Origin: Klenkia marina
Lineage (GTDB): Bacteria; Actinomycetota; Actinomycetes; Mycobacteriales; Geodermatophilaceae
DNA: 64,000 bases
Assembly: GCF_900101025.1 (NCBI RefSeq)
Contig: NZ_FMUH01000001.1
Coordinates: 1-64,000, forward strand
Direction: 5' to 3'
Positions 26,408 to 34,572 of the stretch are shown here, in pieces. The notes under the pieces are model-generated. The model had not been told where the DNA came from. It did no database searches and saw nothing but the letters and a program-made list of their open reading frames with translations. Position numbers and translations under genes: made by a program. How positions within the stretch are numbered: position 1 is the stretch's first letter; every line of letters starts with the position of its first letter.

Positions 26408-27994
26408 GTGAGCGCACCCACGGACGACGGCTCCACCAGCACCGCAGCGGCCATCGCCGCGGGCTACGCGTTCACCGGTCCCGCACTGGACCTGGGCTCG
26501 GTGGTGCACGGCGGGCAGCCGCACCCCGACGCCCAGGTCCGTGTCCCGCTGTCGATGATGACCCGGCACGGGCTCATCGCCGGGGCCACCGGCACCGGCA
26601 AGACCAAGACGCTGCAGCTGCTCGCCGAGCAGCTGTCGGCGCAGGGCGTTCCGGTGGTGCTCGCCGACGTGAAGGGCGACCTCACCGGACTGTCCCAGCC
26701 GGGCGCGCCCGGCGACCGGATCGACAGGCGGGCCGCCGACACCGCCGACGACTGGACGCCGACCGGCTACCCGGTGGAGTACCTGGCCCTCGGTGGCCTG
26801 GGCACCGGTGTACCGGTGCGCTCGACCATCACCTCCTTCGGCCCGGTGCTGCTGAGCAAGGTCATGGGCCTGAACAAGACCCAGGAGAGCTCGCTGGGCC
26901 TGGTCTTCCACTACGCCGACCGCGCCGGCCTGCCGCTGCTGGACCTCAAGGACCTCCGGTCGGTCATCAGCTGGCTGGTCAGCGACGAGGGCAAGGCCGA
27001 CCTCGCGGGCCTGGGCGGGCTCTCCAAGGCCACGGCCGGGGTCATCCTGCGCAACCTGGTCGGCCTGCAGGACCTCGGCGGCGACGTGTTCTTCGGCGAG
27101 CCCGAGTGGCAGACCGCCGACCTCCTGCGCACGGCCCCCGACGGTCGCGGCGTGATCAGCTCGGTCGAGCTGACCGCCGTCCAGGACCGTCCGGCGCTGT
27201 TCTCGACCTTCCTCATGTGGCTGCTGGCCGACCTGTTCGAGGAGCTGCCCGAGGTCGGCGAGGTCGACGAGCCCAAGCTGGTGTTCTTCCTCGACGAGGC
27301 GCACCTGCTGTTCAACGGGGCCAGCGCAGCCTTCCTCGAGTCGGTCACCCAGACCGTGCGGCTGATCCGCTCCAAGGGGGTCGGGGTCTTCTTCGTGACC
27401 CAGAACCCCACCGACGTCCCCGCCCCGGTGCTCGGCCAGCTGGGCAACCGGGTGCAGCACGCGCTGCGCGCCTTCACCCCGGACGACGCCACCGCGCTGA
27501 AGAAGACGGTGAAGACCTACCCGAGGTCCGACGCGTACGACGTCGCCGAGACCCTGACCTCGCTGGGCACCGGCGAGGCGGTCATCACCGTGCTGTCCGA
27601 GCGCGGCGCCCCCACCCCGGTGGCCTGGACGATGCTGCGCGCGCCCCGATCCTTCATGGGCGCGGTCGAGCCCGCCCAGCTGCAGGCCGCGGTCGCGGCG
27701 TCCCCGCTGCTGGCCACCTACGGCACCCCGGTCGACCGGGAGTCGGCCTACGAGCGGCTGGCGGTCCGGCTCGCGCCGCCGCCGGCCCCGGTTCCCGCTC
27801 CCCCGCCGGCACCCGCCCCCGAACGGCAGCCGGGACCGCGGGCCGAACGCCCCCGGCGCGAACCGGCCCCGGAACCGGGGATGGTCGAGCAGGTGCTGGG
27901 CTCGTCGGCGTTCCGGGCCTTCGCCCGGTCGGCGGCGTCGGCGCTGGGGCGCGAGATCACCCGCGGTGTCTTCGGCACCCGCCGGCGGCGCTGA
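26408..27994 (+). CDS. HerA-like ATPase of the DUF853 helicase family
   Basis: A 528-residue P-loop ATPase. Walker A is GATGTGKTKTLQLL at about residue 57, and Walker B is KLVFFLDEAHLLF at about residue 294. VLADVKGDLTGL, VTQNPTDVP (sensor-like) and a basic C-terminus ending in TRRRR support the DUF853 group related to HerA/FtsK translocases. A proline-rich linker of about 45 residues separates the core from the tail. The family may translocate on DNA, but no substrate is established. No NurA nuclease gene is adjacent. Confidence 0.88.
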   Translation: MSAPTDDGSTSTAAAIAAGYAFTGPALDLGSVVHGGQPHPDAQVRVPLSMMTRHGLIAGATGTGKTKTLQLLAEQLSAQGVPVVLADVKGDLTGLSQPGAPGDRIDRRAADTADDWTPTGYPVEYLALGGLGTGVPVRSTITSFGPVLLSKVMGLNKTQESSLGLVFHYADRAGLPLLDLKDLRSVISWLVSDEGKADLAGLGGLSKATAGVILRNLVGLQDLGGDVFFGEPEWQTADLLRTAPDGRGVISSVELTAVQDRPALFSTFLMWLLADLFEELPEVGEVDEPKLVFFLDEAHLLFNGASAAFLESVTQTVRLIRSKGVGVFFVTQNPTDVPAPVLGQLGNRVQHALRAFTPDDATALKKTVKTYPRSDAYDVAETLTSLGTGEAVITVLSERGAPTPVAWTMLRAPRSFMGAVEPAQLQAAVAASPLLATYGTPVDRESAYERLAVRLAPPPAPVPAPPPAPAPERQPGPRAERPRREPAPEPGMVEQVLGSSAFRAFARSAASALGREITRGVFGTRRRR

Positions 27995-28005
27995 GCGCGT
28001 CCTGC

Positions 28006-28179
28006 TCAGCCGTTGGGCGGGCGGATCAGGCTGACCGCGGCCAGCCCGACGAACACGACGGCGAACACCCAGGCCGGGACGCCGAGCATCCACGAGGTCA
28101 GCAGCGCCGAGACCAGGCAGACCGCGCCCACGACCCCGACGGTCACGAACCGGCCCTCCGCACCTCGTCCGCCGGCCAC
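28006..28179 (-). CDS. Small two-span membrane protein (57 aa)
   Basis: A 57-residue ORF from GTG 28179 with a short basic head and two hydrophobic segments: FVTVGVVGAVCLVSALLTSW and WVFAVVFVGLAAVSLI. A GAGGGT precedes the start. It converges on the HerA-like gene with 11 bases between the stops. I do not recognise the family. Confidence 0.6.
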   Translation of the reverse strand: MAGGRGAEGRFVTVGVVGAVCLVSALLTSWMLGVPAWVFAVVFVGLAAVSLIRPPNG

Positions 28180-28261
28180 GCACCGACCCTCGCAGCGCCG
28201 GGTCACAACCGCGTCACGGCTCGACAAGCGTTCTCCACCTGTGATCTGCCAGGGTGACCCG

Positions 28262-28915
28262 GTGACCGAACCGAGCCCGCGCGTCGTGGTGCGGGGCGAG
28301 ACCACCCTGCGGGTGCGTCCCAGCCACGCGACCCTCTCCATCACCGCCACGGCCCGGGACAAGCGCCGCGACCGCGCCCTGGCGCTGCTGGGCGACCTGC
28401 AGCGCGGGGTCACCGACCTGCTGGCCGCCCACGCCGAGCTGGTCACCCGCTCCTCCACCGCGGCGGTCGGTGTCCACCCCGAGCAGGCCGAGCGCAACCG
28501 GATCAGCGGGTACCGGGCCAGCGTCACCACCCAGGTGCGCATCGACGACGTCGACCGCGTGGGCGAGCTGGCCGTGGCCGCCGCCGCCCTCGACGGGTGC
28601 TCGCTGTGGGGCCCCAGCTGGCGGCTGGACCGCGACGACCCCGCCCACGCCGAGGCCCGCACCGAGGCCATCGGCGAGGCGGTCGCCCGCGCCCGCGGCT
28701 ACGCCGCGGCCGTCGGCAGCACCCTGACCGGGCTGGTCGAGCTGCGCGACGACGGCACGTCCTCCGGCACCCCGATGATGGTGATGGCCGGCTCCGCGCG
28801 GGGGGCCCGGGCCGCTGCGGCACCCGAGCTCGACCTGGAACCGACGCTGCAGGAGGTGCACGGCGCCGTGGAGGCCGTGTTCCTCATCTCCGCCCCGAAC
28901 CTCGAGGAGCTCTAG
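28262..28915 (+). CDS. SIMPL domain-containing protein
   Basis: A 217-residue protein of the SIMPL (DUF541) family. The N-terminal pattern VVVRGETTLRVRPSHATLSI and the central GYRASVTTQVRIDDVDRVG are characteristic. Unlike most family members it has no signal peptide, so it is probably cytoplasmic. Function unknown. Start GTG 28262. Its TAG stop is directly followed by the ATG of the metallopeptidase gene, so the two are co-transcribed. Confidence 0.82.
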   Translation: MTEPSPRVVVRGETTLRVRPSHATLSITATARDKRRDRALALLGDLQRGVTDLLAAHAELVTRSSTAAVGVHPEQAERNRISGYRASVTTQVRIDDVDRVGELAVAAAALDGCSLWGPSWRLDRDDPAHAEARTEAIGEAVARARGYAAAVGSTLTGLVELRDDGTSSGTPMMVMAGSARGARAAAAPELDLEPTLQEVHGAVEAVFLISAPNLEEL

Positions 28916-29848
28916 ATGGTGCGGTTCCGTGAAGGCGCTCGACTGGACACCTCGGGCGTGCAGGACCGCCGGGGCGGTGGCGGCCGGGCCGCGGCCGTGG
29001 GCGGCGGTGGACTGGGCGTCGTCGGGTTGATCGCCTTCGTGCTCATCCAGGTGCTGGGCGGGGGCGGCGGGTCCGGCGGTTCGGGCGCCGACGTCGCCAG
29101 CATCCTGTCCCAGCTGCAGGGCGGGGGCGGCGGGACGGCGGACAACACCGAGCTCGAGCAGCAGTGCCGCACCGGCGCAGACGCCAACGACAGCGCCGAC
29201 TGCGCCGCGGTGGCGATCATCGACTCCATCCAGGACTACTGGACGACCGCGCTCCCGCAGACCGGCACCTCCTACGCCGAGACCGACACCGTGTTCTTCA
29301 GCGGGTCGGTGCAGACCGCCTGCGGTGGCGCGACCAGCGGCTCGGGCCCCTTCTACTGCCCCGGCGACCAGCTGGTCTACGTCGACCTCACCTTCTTCGA
29401 CCAGCTGCAGACCCAGTTCGGTGCCCGCGGCGGCACCTTCGTCGACGCCTACGTGCTGGCGCACGAGTACGGCCACCACGTGCAGAACCTGCTCGGCACG
29501 AACCAGCGGGTCACCCCCGGCGAGACCGGCCCCACCTCGGGCACGGTGCGCCTGGAGCTGCAGGCCGACTGCTACGCCGGGGTGTGGGCCAACCACGCCA
29601 CGACGACGTCGGACGACGGCCAGGAGCCGCTCATCACCGAGATCACCTCCGACGACGTGGACCGGGCGCTGGACGCCGCCAGCCGCATCGGCGACGACTT
29701 CATCCAGACCAACCTGGGCAACGGCACCGTCGACCAGGACGCCTTCACCCACGGCTCCTCCGAGCAGCGCGAGCGCTGGTTCAGCACCGGCTACGAGACC
29801 GGCGACCCGGGCGCCTGCGACACCTTCGCCACCGACGACCTCGGATGA
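28916..29848 (+). CDS. Neutral zinc metallopeptidase, YpfJ family
   Basis: A 310-residue protein with one membrane anchor (about residues 28-47) preceded by a Gly-rich stretch. An outward peptidase domain contains the zinc motif AHEYGHHVQ and the third ligand region LELQADCYAGVWA. Five cysteines outside the membrane could form disulfides. The YpfJ/DUF2342 group of zincins has no established substrate. It follows the SIMPL gene with no spacer and overlaps the enoyl-CoA hydratase gene as ATGA. Confidence 0.88.
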   Translation: MVRFREGARLDTSGVQDRRGGGGRAAAVGGGGLGVVGLIAFVLIQVLGGGGGSGGSGADVASILSQLQGGGGGTADNTELEQQCRTGADANDSADCAAVAIIDSIQDYWTTALPQTGTSYAETDTVFFSGSVQTACGGATSGSGPFYCPGDQLVYVDLTFFDQLQTQFGARGGTFVDAYVLAHEYGHHVQNLLGTNQRVTPGETGPTSGTVRLELQADCYAGVWANHATTTSDDGQEPLITEITSDDVDRALDAASRIGDDFIQTNLGNGTVDQDAFTHGSSEQRERWFSTGYETGDPGACDTFATDDLG

Positions 29849-30621
29849 CCCTCACGCTCCAGGTCGACGGCGCGGTGGCCACGCTGACCGTCGACCGGGC
29901 CGAGAAGCGCAACGCGATGACCCGGGCGATGTGGGCCGCCGTCCCCGGGCTGCTGGCACAGGTCGAGTCCGACGTCTGGGTGCTGCTGGTGACCGGCGCG
30001 GGCCCCTCGTTCTGCGCCGGCGCCGACATCGGCGAGCTGCTCGGCGGCGAGGACCCGGCCGACCCGATGGCCGGGCTGCGCGCGGACAACCTGGCCGCCC
30101 AGGCCGCCCTCCGCGCCTTCCCGCACCCGACGATCGCGGTCGTGCGGGGCCACTGCATCGGTGGCGGCGTGGAGCTCGCCGCCAGCTGCGACCTGCGGTT
30201 CGCCGACGACACCGCGGTGTTCGGGGTGACCCCGGCCCGCATCGGCGTGGTCTACCCGCCGGCGCCGACCAAGGCACTGGTCGACCTGGTGGGCCCGGCG
30301 ACCACGAAGTGGCTGCTGTTCTCCGGCGAGCTGCTGGACGCCGCGGCCGCGCTGCGGGTGGGCCTGGTCGACGAGGTGCTGGCCCCCGACCGGCTCGACG
30401 CCCGGGCGCAGGAGTTCGCCGCCGTCCTGGCCGGCCGGTCGGCGCTGACCCAACGCGCCACGAAGGAGATCGTCACCGCGCTCACCTCGGGGACCGATGC
30501 CGAGCCGGTGGCCGCGCGGCGGTTCCGGGAGACCATCGCCTCCGGCGAGCTGGCCGAGGGTGTGGCCGCGTTCGCCGAGCGGCGGGCACCCCGCTTCCCC
30601 TGGGGAATCCCGCGGGCCTGA
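29845..30621 (+). CDS. Enoyl-CoA hydratase/isomerase family protein
   Basis: A 258-residue crotonase-fold protein. The oxyanion hole residues lie in FCAGADIGEL and RGHCIGGGVELAASCDL. The catalytic region ARIGVVYPP has Val-Tyr where classic hydratases have Glu, so the reaction may be isomerisation, decarboxylation or thioester hydrolysis instead of hydration. The ATG overlaps the upstream stop by four bases. Confidence 0.87.
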   Translation: MTLTLQVDGAVATLTVDRAEKRNAMTRAMWAAVPGLLAQVESDVWVLLVTGAGPSFCAGADIGELLGGEDPADPMAGLRADNLAAQAALRAFPHPTIAVVRGHCIGGGVELAASCDLRFADDTAVFGVTPARIGVVYPPAPTKALVDLVGPATTKWLLFSGELLDAAAALRVGLVDEVLAPDRLDARAQEFAAVLAGRSALTQRATKEIVTALTSGTDAEPVAARRFRETIASGELAEGVAAFAERRAPRFPWGIPRA

Positions 30622-30637
30622 CGGCGTTGCACCGCGC

Positions 30638-31303
30638 ATGACAACCATCGGCATCATCGGGGCCGGCCTGATCGGCTCGCAGCTCGCCCGCATCTCCACC
30701 GACGCCGGCTACGACGTCGTCATCGCCAACTCCCGGGGCCCGGAGACGCTGGCCGAGCTGGTCGCCGAGGTCGAGGCCCGCGACACCCGGCAGGGCTCGA
30801 TCACCGCGGCCACCGCGGCGGAGGCCGGCGCGGCCGGCGAGGTCGTCGTGGTCACCGTGCCGCTGAAGAACCTGGGCGACGTGCCGGTCGAGCCGCTGGC
30901 CGGCAAGGTGGTCATCGACACCGACAACTACTACCCCGAGCGCGACGGCCACATCGCCGAGCTCGACGCCGAGACCACCACCACCGCCGAGATGGCGCAG
31001 GCCCACCTGCCCACCTCGAAGGTCGTGAAGGCGTTCAACCACATCTACGCCGAGCACCTCACGACCAAGCGCAGCCCGAGCGGCACCCCGCACCGGCGGG
31101 CGCTGGTCATCGCCGGGGACGACGCCGACGCCAAGGCGTGGGTGGCCGACTACATCGACCGCCTCGGGTTCGACACCTACGACGTCGGCCCGCTCGCCGA
31201 GGGTTGGCGCATCCAGCGCGACACCCCCGGCTACGGCCCGGAGTACGACGTCGAGCAGCTGCGGCAGGCCACCGCCGAGGCGAAGCGCTACCGCGACATG
31301 TGA
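30638..31303 (+). CDS. NADPH-dependent F420 reductase-like protein
   Basis: A 221-residue Rossmann protein. It begins with the dinucleotide loop TTIGIIGAGLIGSQLARI. VVIANSRGPETL suggests NADP preference, and VVVTVPLKN and VKAFNHIYAEHL match the F420 oxidoreductase domain shared with FNO-type enzymes. It may move hydride between NADPH and F420 or act on another substrate. It starts 16 bases after the crotonase stop and is the last of four co-directional genes. Confidence 0.83.
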   Translation: MTTIGIIGAGLIGSQLARISTDAGYDVVIANSRGPETLAELVAEVEARDTRQGSITAATAAEAGAAGEVVVVTVPLKNLGDVPVEPLAGKVVIDTDNYYPERDGHIAELDAETTTTAEMAQAHLPTSKVVKAFNHIYAEHLTTKRSPSGTPHRRALVIAGDDADAKAWVADYIDRLGFDTYDVGPLAEGWRIQRDTPGYGPEYDVEQLRQATAEAKRYRDM

Positions 31304-31328
31304 CCCGTGGGCCGCGCCCGCCGTCGCC

Positions 31329-32156
31329 TCAGACGGCGAGCGCGGCCTCGTCGGACTCCACGGCGGCGTTCCAGGCCGGCTTGTCGGCTCGCCAGCCCTC
31401 CTCGGTGCGACCGGTGCGCCAGTACCCCGAGACGCTGAGCAGCTCGCGCGGCACCTCGTAGCGGGCCCGCACCGCACGCCGCAGCTCGCGGACGAACCCG
31501 GCCTCGCCGTGCACGAACACGTGCGGCACCCCGTCGGGCAGCTCGGCCGAGAGCACGGCTGCCGTGAGCGCGCTGCCCACCGGGCGGTCACCGCGGTGCA
31601 CCCACACCACGCCCGGCAGGTGCTGCTCGTCTCCGGCGCCCTCGACCTCGACGAACACGTGCGCCGGCGCGCCCGCGGGCAGCCGGGGCAGCGCGGCGGC
31701 GATGGCCGGCAGGGCGGAGTCGTCGCCGACCAGCAGGTGCCAGTCCGCGTCGGGCGAGGGCGCGTAGGCCCCGCCCGGGCCGGCCAGCTGCAGCAGGTCG
31801 CCCGGTCGCGCGCTCGCCGCCCAGGGCCCGGCGACGCCCTCGTCGCCGTGCACCACGAAGTCGATGGTCAGCTCGCCCGGCCCGGGCTCCCAGGCGCGCA
31901 CGGTGTAGGTGCGGGTGACCGGCCAGTGCTCGCGCGGCTGCTCGGCCTGCACGACCTCGGCGTCGAAGGGTGCGGCGTAGGGCGCCCCCGGCGCGGGGAA
32001 CTGCAGCTTCACGTAGTGGTCGGTGAACTCCCCCGCGCCGAACCCGGCGAGGCCCTCGCCGCCGAGCACGACCCGCACGAGGTGGGGGGTGAGCCGCTCG
32101 GCGCGGACGACGGTGCCCACGCGGGTGACCCGCTTCTTCTTGGTTGCCTGCGTCAC
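31329..32156 (-). CDS. Siderophore-interacting protein (ferric-siderophore reductase, ViuB/SIP type)
   Basis: A 275-residue flavoprotein of the SIP family. The FAD-binding motif is in TRTYTVRAWEPG, followed by DFVVHGDEGVAGPWA and the NAD(P)-binding region LLVGDDSALPAIA. It reduces iron(III)-siderophores in the cytoplasm to release iron. Start GTG 32156 has AGGAGG five bases upstream. An IdeR-like box lies about 14 bases before it, so iron-repressed expression is expected, matching the importer at 52122-55023. Confidence 0.9.
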   Translation of the reverse strand: MTQATKKKRVTRVGTVVRAERLTPHLVRVVLGGEGLAGFGAGEFTDHYVKLQFPAPGAPYAAPFDAEVVQAEQPREHWPVTRTYTVRAWEPGPGELTIDFVVHGDEGVAGPWAASARPGDLLQLAGPGGAYAPSPDADWHLLVGDDSALPAIAAALPRLPAGAPAHVFVEVEGAGDEQHLPGVVWVHRGDRPVGSALTAAVLSAELPDGVPHVFVHGEAGFVRELRRAVRARYEVPRELLSVSGYWRTGRTEEGWRADKPAWNAAVESDEAALAV

Positions 32157-32169
32157 GCCGTCCTCCTGG

Positions 32170-32188
32170 TCAGGTTTGCCTAACCGTA
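32170..32188 (-). promoter_or_regulatory. Iron box (IdeR/DmdR type) of the siderophore-interacting protein gene
   Basis: TCAGGTTTGCCTAACCGTA matches 15 of 19 positions of the IdeR consensus TTAGGTTAGSCTAACCTAA. It directly precedes the ribosome-binding site of the gene at 32156. Confidence 0.75.
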
Positions 32189-32271
32189 CCTGGTGGAACT
32201 GGTTGCACGGCTCAACGTGCGGTTCCCGGGGTGTGGCGTGACGATCACGTCGCGCACCCCAGGAGGCACCC

Positions 32272-33705
32272 GTGACCACCCAGCTCGGCACCATCACCAC
32301 CGACGTCCCGGCCCGGCTCGACCGGCTGCCGTTCTCCCGCTTCCACCGGATGGTGATCATCGGGCTGGGCACCGTGTGGGTGCTGGACGGCCTCGAGGTC
32401 ACCATCGTGGGCAGCGTGGGCGCGCGGCTCACCGAGGCCGGCAGCGGCATCTCGATCACCGCCTCGCAGATCGGGCTGGCCGCGTCGATCTACATCGTCG
32501 GCTCGTGCCTGGGCGCGCTGTTCTTCGGCCAGCTCACCGACCGGTTCGGGCGCAAGAAGCTGTTCATGCTCACGCTGGGCATCTACGTCGTGGCCACCGT
32601 GCTCACCGCGTTCGCGACCGCGCCCTGGTTCTTCTACCTGTGCCGGTTCTTCACCGGCGCCGGCATCGGCGGTGAGTACGCAGCCATCAACTCGGCCATC
32701 GACGAGCTGATCCCGGCCCGGCTGCGCGGTCGGGTCGACCTGCTCGTCAACGGCTCGTACTGGCTGGGGTCGGCAGCGGGCTCCGGGGCGTCGCTGCTCC
32801 TGCTGGACGAGGACCTGCTCGGCGCCGGTGTGGGCTGGCGGTTGGCGTTCGGCCTCGGCGCGGTGCTCGGTCTGCTGATCCTCGTCGTCCGCCGGCACGT
32901 GCCCGAGAGCCCGCGCTGGATGTTCATCCACGGCCAGGCCGACGAGGCGAACCGCACCGTCGCCGAGATCGAGCAGGAGGTCGAGCGCGAGACCGGGCAG
33001 ACCCTCGAGCCGGTGGACCAGCAGCTGCGCATCCGGCAGCGGCACGTCGTCCCGTTCCGCGAGATCGCGAAGGTCGCCTTCACGAAGTACCCGAAGCGCG
33101 CCGTGCTCGGGCTCGCGCTGTTCGTGGGCCAGGCGTTCCTCTACAACGGGTTCACCTTCAACCTCGGCACGCTGATGACCACCTACTTCGGGGTCGGCAC
33201 GTCCACGGCGCCGGTGTTCCTGGTGGTCTACGCCGCCGGCAACTTCCTGGGCCCGGTGCTGCTGGGCCCGCTGTTCGACACGGTCGGCCGCAAGCCGATG
33301 ATCGCGATCAGCTACCTGGGGTCGGCCGCGATGGCCGTGGTGATCGCGCTGGTGTTCACCGGGCTGAACGCCTGGACCTTCATCGGCCTGCTGGCCGTCA
33401 CGTTCTTCCTCGCCTCGGCCGGCGCGAGCGCGGCCTACCTGACGGTGAGCGAGATCTTCCCGATGGAGACCCGTGCACTGGCCATCGCGTTCTTCTACGC
33501 GGTCGGCACCGGGCTGGGCGGCATCGTCGGGCCGGTGCTGTTCGGCACGCTGGTCGAGTCCGGCGACAGCGGTCAGCTGGTCACCGGGTTCTGGATCGCC
33601 GCCGGCGTGATGGCCCTCGGCGGGGTCGCGGAGCTGGCGTTCGGTGTGAAGAGCGAGAACGCGTCGCTGGAGGACATCGCCGACCCGCTGAGCGCGGCCG
33701 ACTGA
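32272..33705 (+). CDS. MFS transporter, sugar porter/aromatic acid:H+ symporter-like
   Basis: A 477-residue transporter with 12 predicted spans. The signature loops are FGQLTDRFGRKKLF (span 2-3) and LFDTVGRKPMIA (span 8-9), with VPESPRW before the central loop. WVLDGLEVTIVGS in span 1 resembles metabolite:H+ symporters for organic acids. The charged central loop (about residues 225-265) is long. The start GTG 32272 has CAGGAGG upstream. It is probably monocistronic and divergent from the iron-regulated gene. Confidence 0.86.
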   Translation: MTTQLGTITTDVPARLDRLPFSRFHRMVIIGLGTVWVLDGLEVTIVGSVGARLTEAGSGISITASQIGLAASIYIVGSCLGALFFGQLTDRFGRKKLFMLTLGIYVVATVLTAFATAPWFFYLCRFFTGAGIGGEYAAINSAIDELIPARLRGRVDLLVNGSYWLGSAAGSGASLLLLDEDLLGAGVGWRLAFGLGAVLGLLILVVRRHVPESPRWMFIHGQADEANRTVAEIEQEVERETGQTLEPVDQQLRIRQRHVVPFREIAKVAFTKYPKRAVLGLALFVGQAFLYNGFTFNLGTLMTTYFGVGTSTAPVFLVVYAAGNFLGPVLLGPLFDTVGRKPMIAISYLGSAAMAVVIALVFTGLNAWTFIGLLAVTFFLASAGASAAYLTVSEIFPMETRALAIAFFYAVGTGLGGIVGPVLFGTLVESGDSGQLVTGFWIAAGVMALGGVAELAFGVKSENASLEDIADPLSAAD

Positions 33706-33724
33706 ACGGTGCCGACTGAACGGG
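33697..33724 (+). repeat. Tandem duplication of 14 bases across the transporter stop
   Basis: GCCGACTGAACGGT occurs twice in direct succession (33697-33710 and 33711-33724, one mismatch at the last base). The first copy contains the stop codon of the MFS gene and the second duplicates it. This looks like a recent slippage event. Confidence 0.7.
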
Positions 33725-33737
33725 GCCGGCCCAGCGC

Positions 33738-34556
33738 TCAGGGTTGCTCGGCCCGGCCCTGCGGGTCGACCACGACGACTGCCACCCCGGCGGCCAGGAA
33801 GGGGGCCAGGGCCGCCGGCTCAGCGGCGTCGTCGGTGACCAGCGTCCACGGCTCGGGCAGCCGGGCCCAGGCATGGAAGGGACGGCGGCCGAGCTTGGCC
33901 GCGTGCGCGAGGACGTAGACGTGCTGCGCCCGCCGGGCCATCAGCTCCTTGAGCCGGGTCTGGTCCAGCCCCGCCTCGCAGATGCCGCTGTCGGCCGTGA
34001 CGCCGTCGGCACCCAGGAAGACCCGGTCGAAGGTCATGCGCTCCAGGGCGGCCTCGGTCAGCGGCCCCACGAAGCCCTGCGAGAGGTGGCGCAGCGTGCC
34101 GCCCAGGCACTCGACGTGCACCTCGTCGACGTCGGCCAGCGCCTCCAGCACCGTCAGACCGGTGGTGGCCACGGTCAGCGGCACGGTCGTCCGCAGCTCG
34201 TGCGCCACCGCGCCGACCGTGGAACCCGCGTCCAGCAGCACGGTCTCCCCGGGCTGCACCTGGTCGGCCGCCCACCGCGCGATGCCCCGCTTGGCCGCGT
34301 AGGCCTCGCCGGTGCGCTGGCGCAGCGAGGTCTCGGGGTGCGCGACCAGCGCCATGGCCCCGCCGTAGGTGCGGGCCAGCCGGCCGTCGCCGGTCAGCTG
34401 GGCCAGGTCGCGGCGGATGGTGGAGGCGGTCACCTCGAAGGTCGCGGCCAGCTCCTCCACCGAGGCCAGCCCGGTGGTCGTGGCCAGCCGCACGATCTCC
34501 TCGCGACGGGCCCGCGAGCCCAGCTGCCGCGCCGTGCCGGCGTCGTCGATGTGCAC
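33738..34556 (-). CDS. DeoR/GlpR family regulator
   Basis: A 272-residue repressor. The N-terminal helix-turn-helix reads SVEELAATFEVTASTIRRDL, followed by the DeoR effector domain with LLDAGSTVGAVAHEL, TTGLTVLEAL and FLGADGVTADSGI. Effectors of this group are usually phosphorylated sugars. It follows the kinase-dehydrogenase fusion by 16 bases on the same strand, so it probably controls that operon and the divergent ABC operon through the palindromes at 36862-36898. Start ATG 34556. Confidence 0.88.
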   Translation of the reverse strand: MHIDDAGTARQLGSRARREEIVRLATTTGLASVEELAATFEVTASTIRRDLAQLTGDGRLARTYGGAMALVAHPETSLRQRTGEAYAAKRGIARWAADQVQPGETVLLDAGSTVGAVAHELRTTVPLTVATTGLTVLEALADVDEVHVECLGGTLRHLSQGFVGPLTEAALERMTFDRVFLGADGVTADSGICEAGLDQTRLKELMARRAQHVYVLAHAAKLGRRPFHAWARLPEPWTLVTDDAAEPAALAPFLAAGVAVVVVDPQGRAEQP

Positions 34557-34572
34557 GCGTTGCCTCCCGCGC

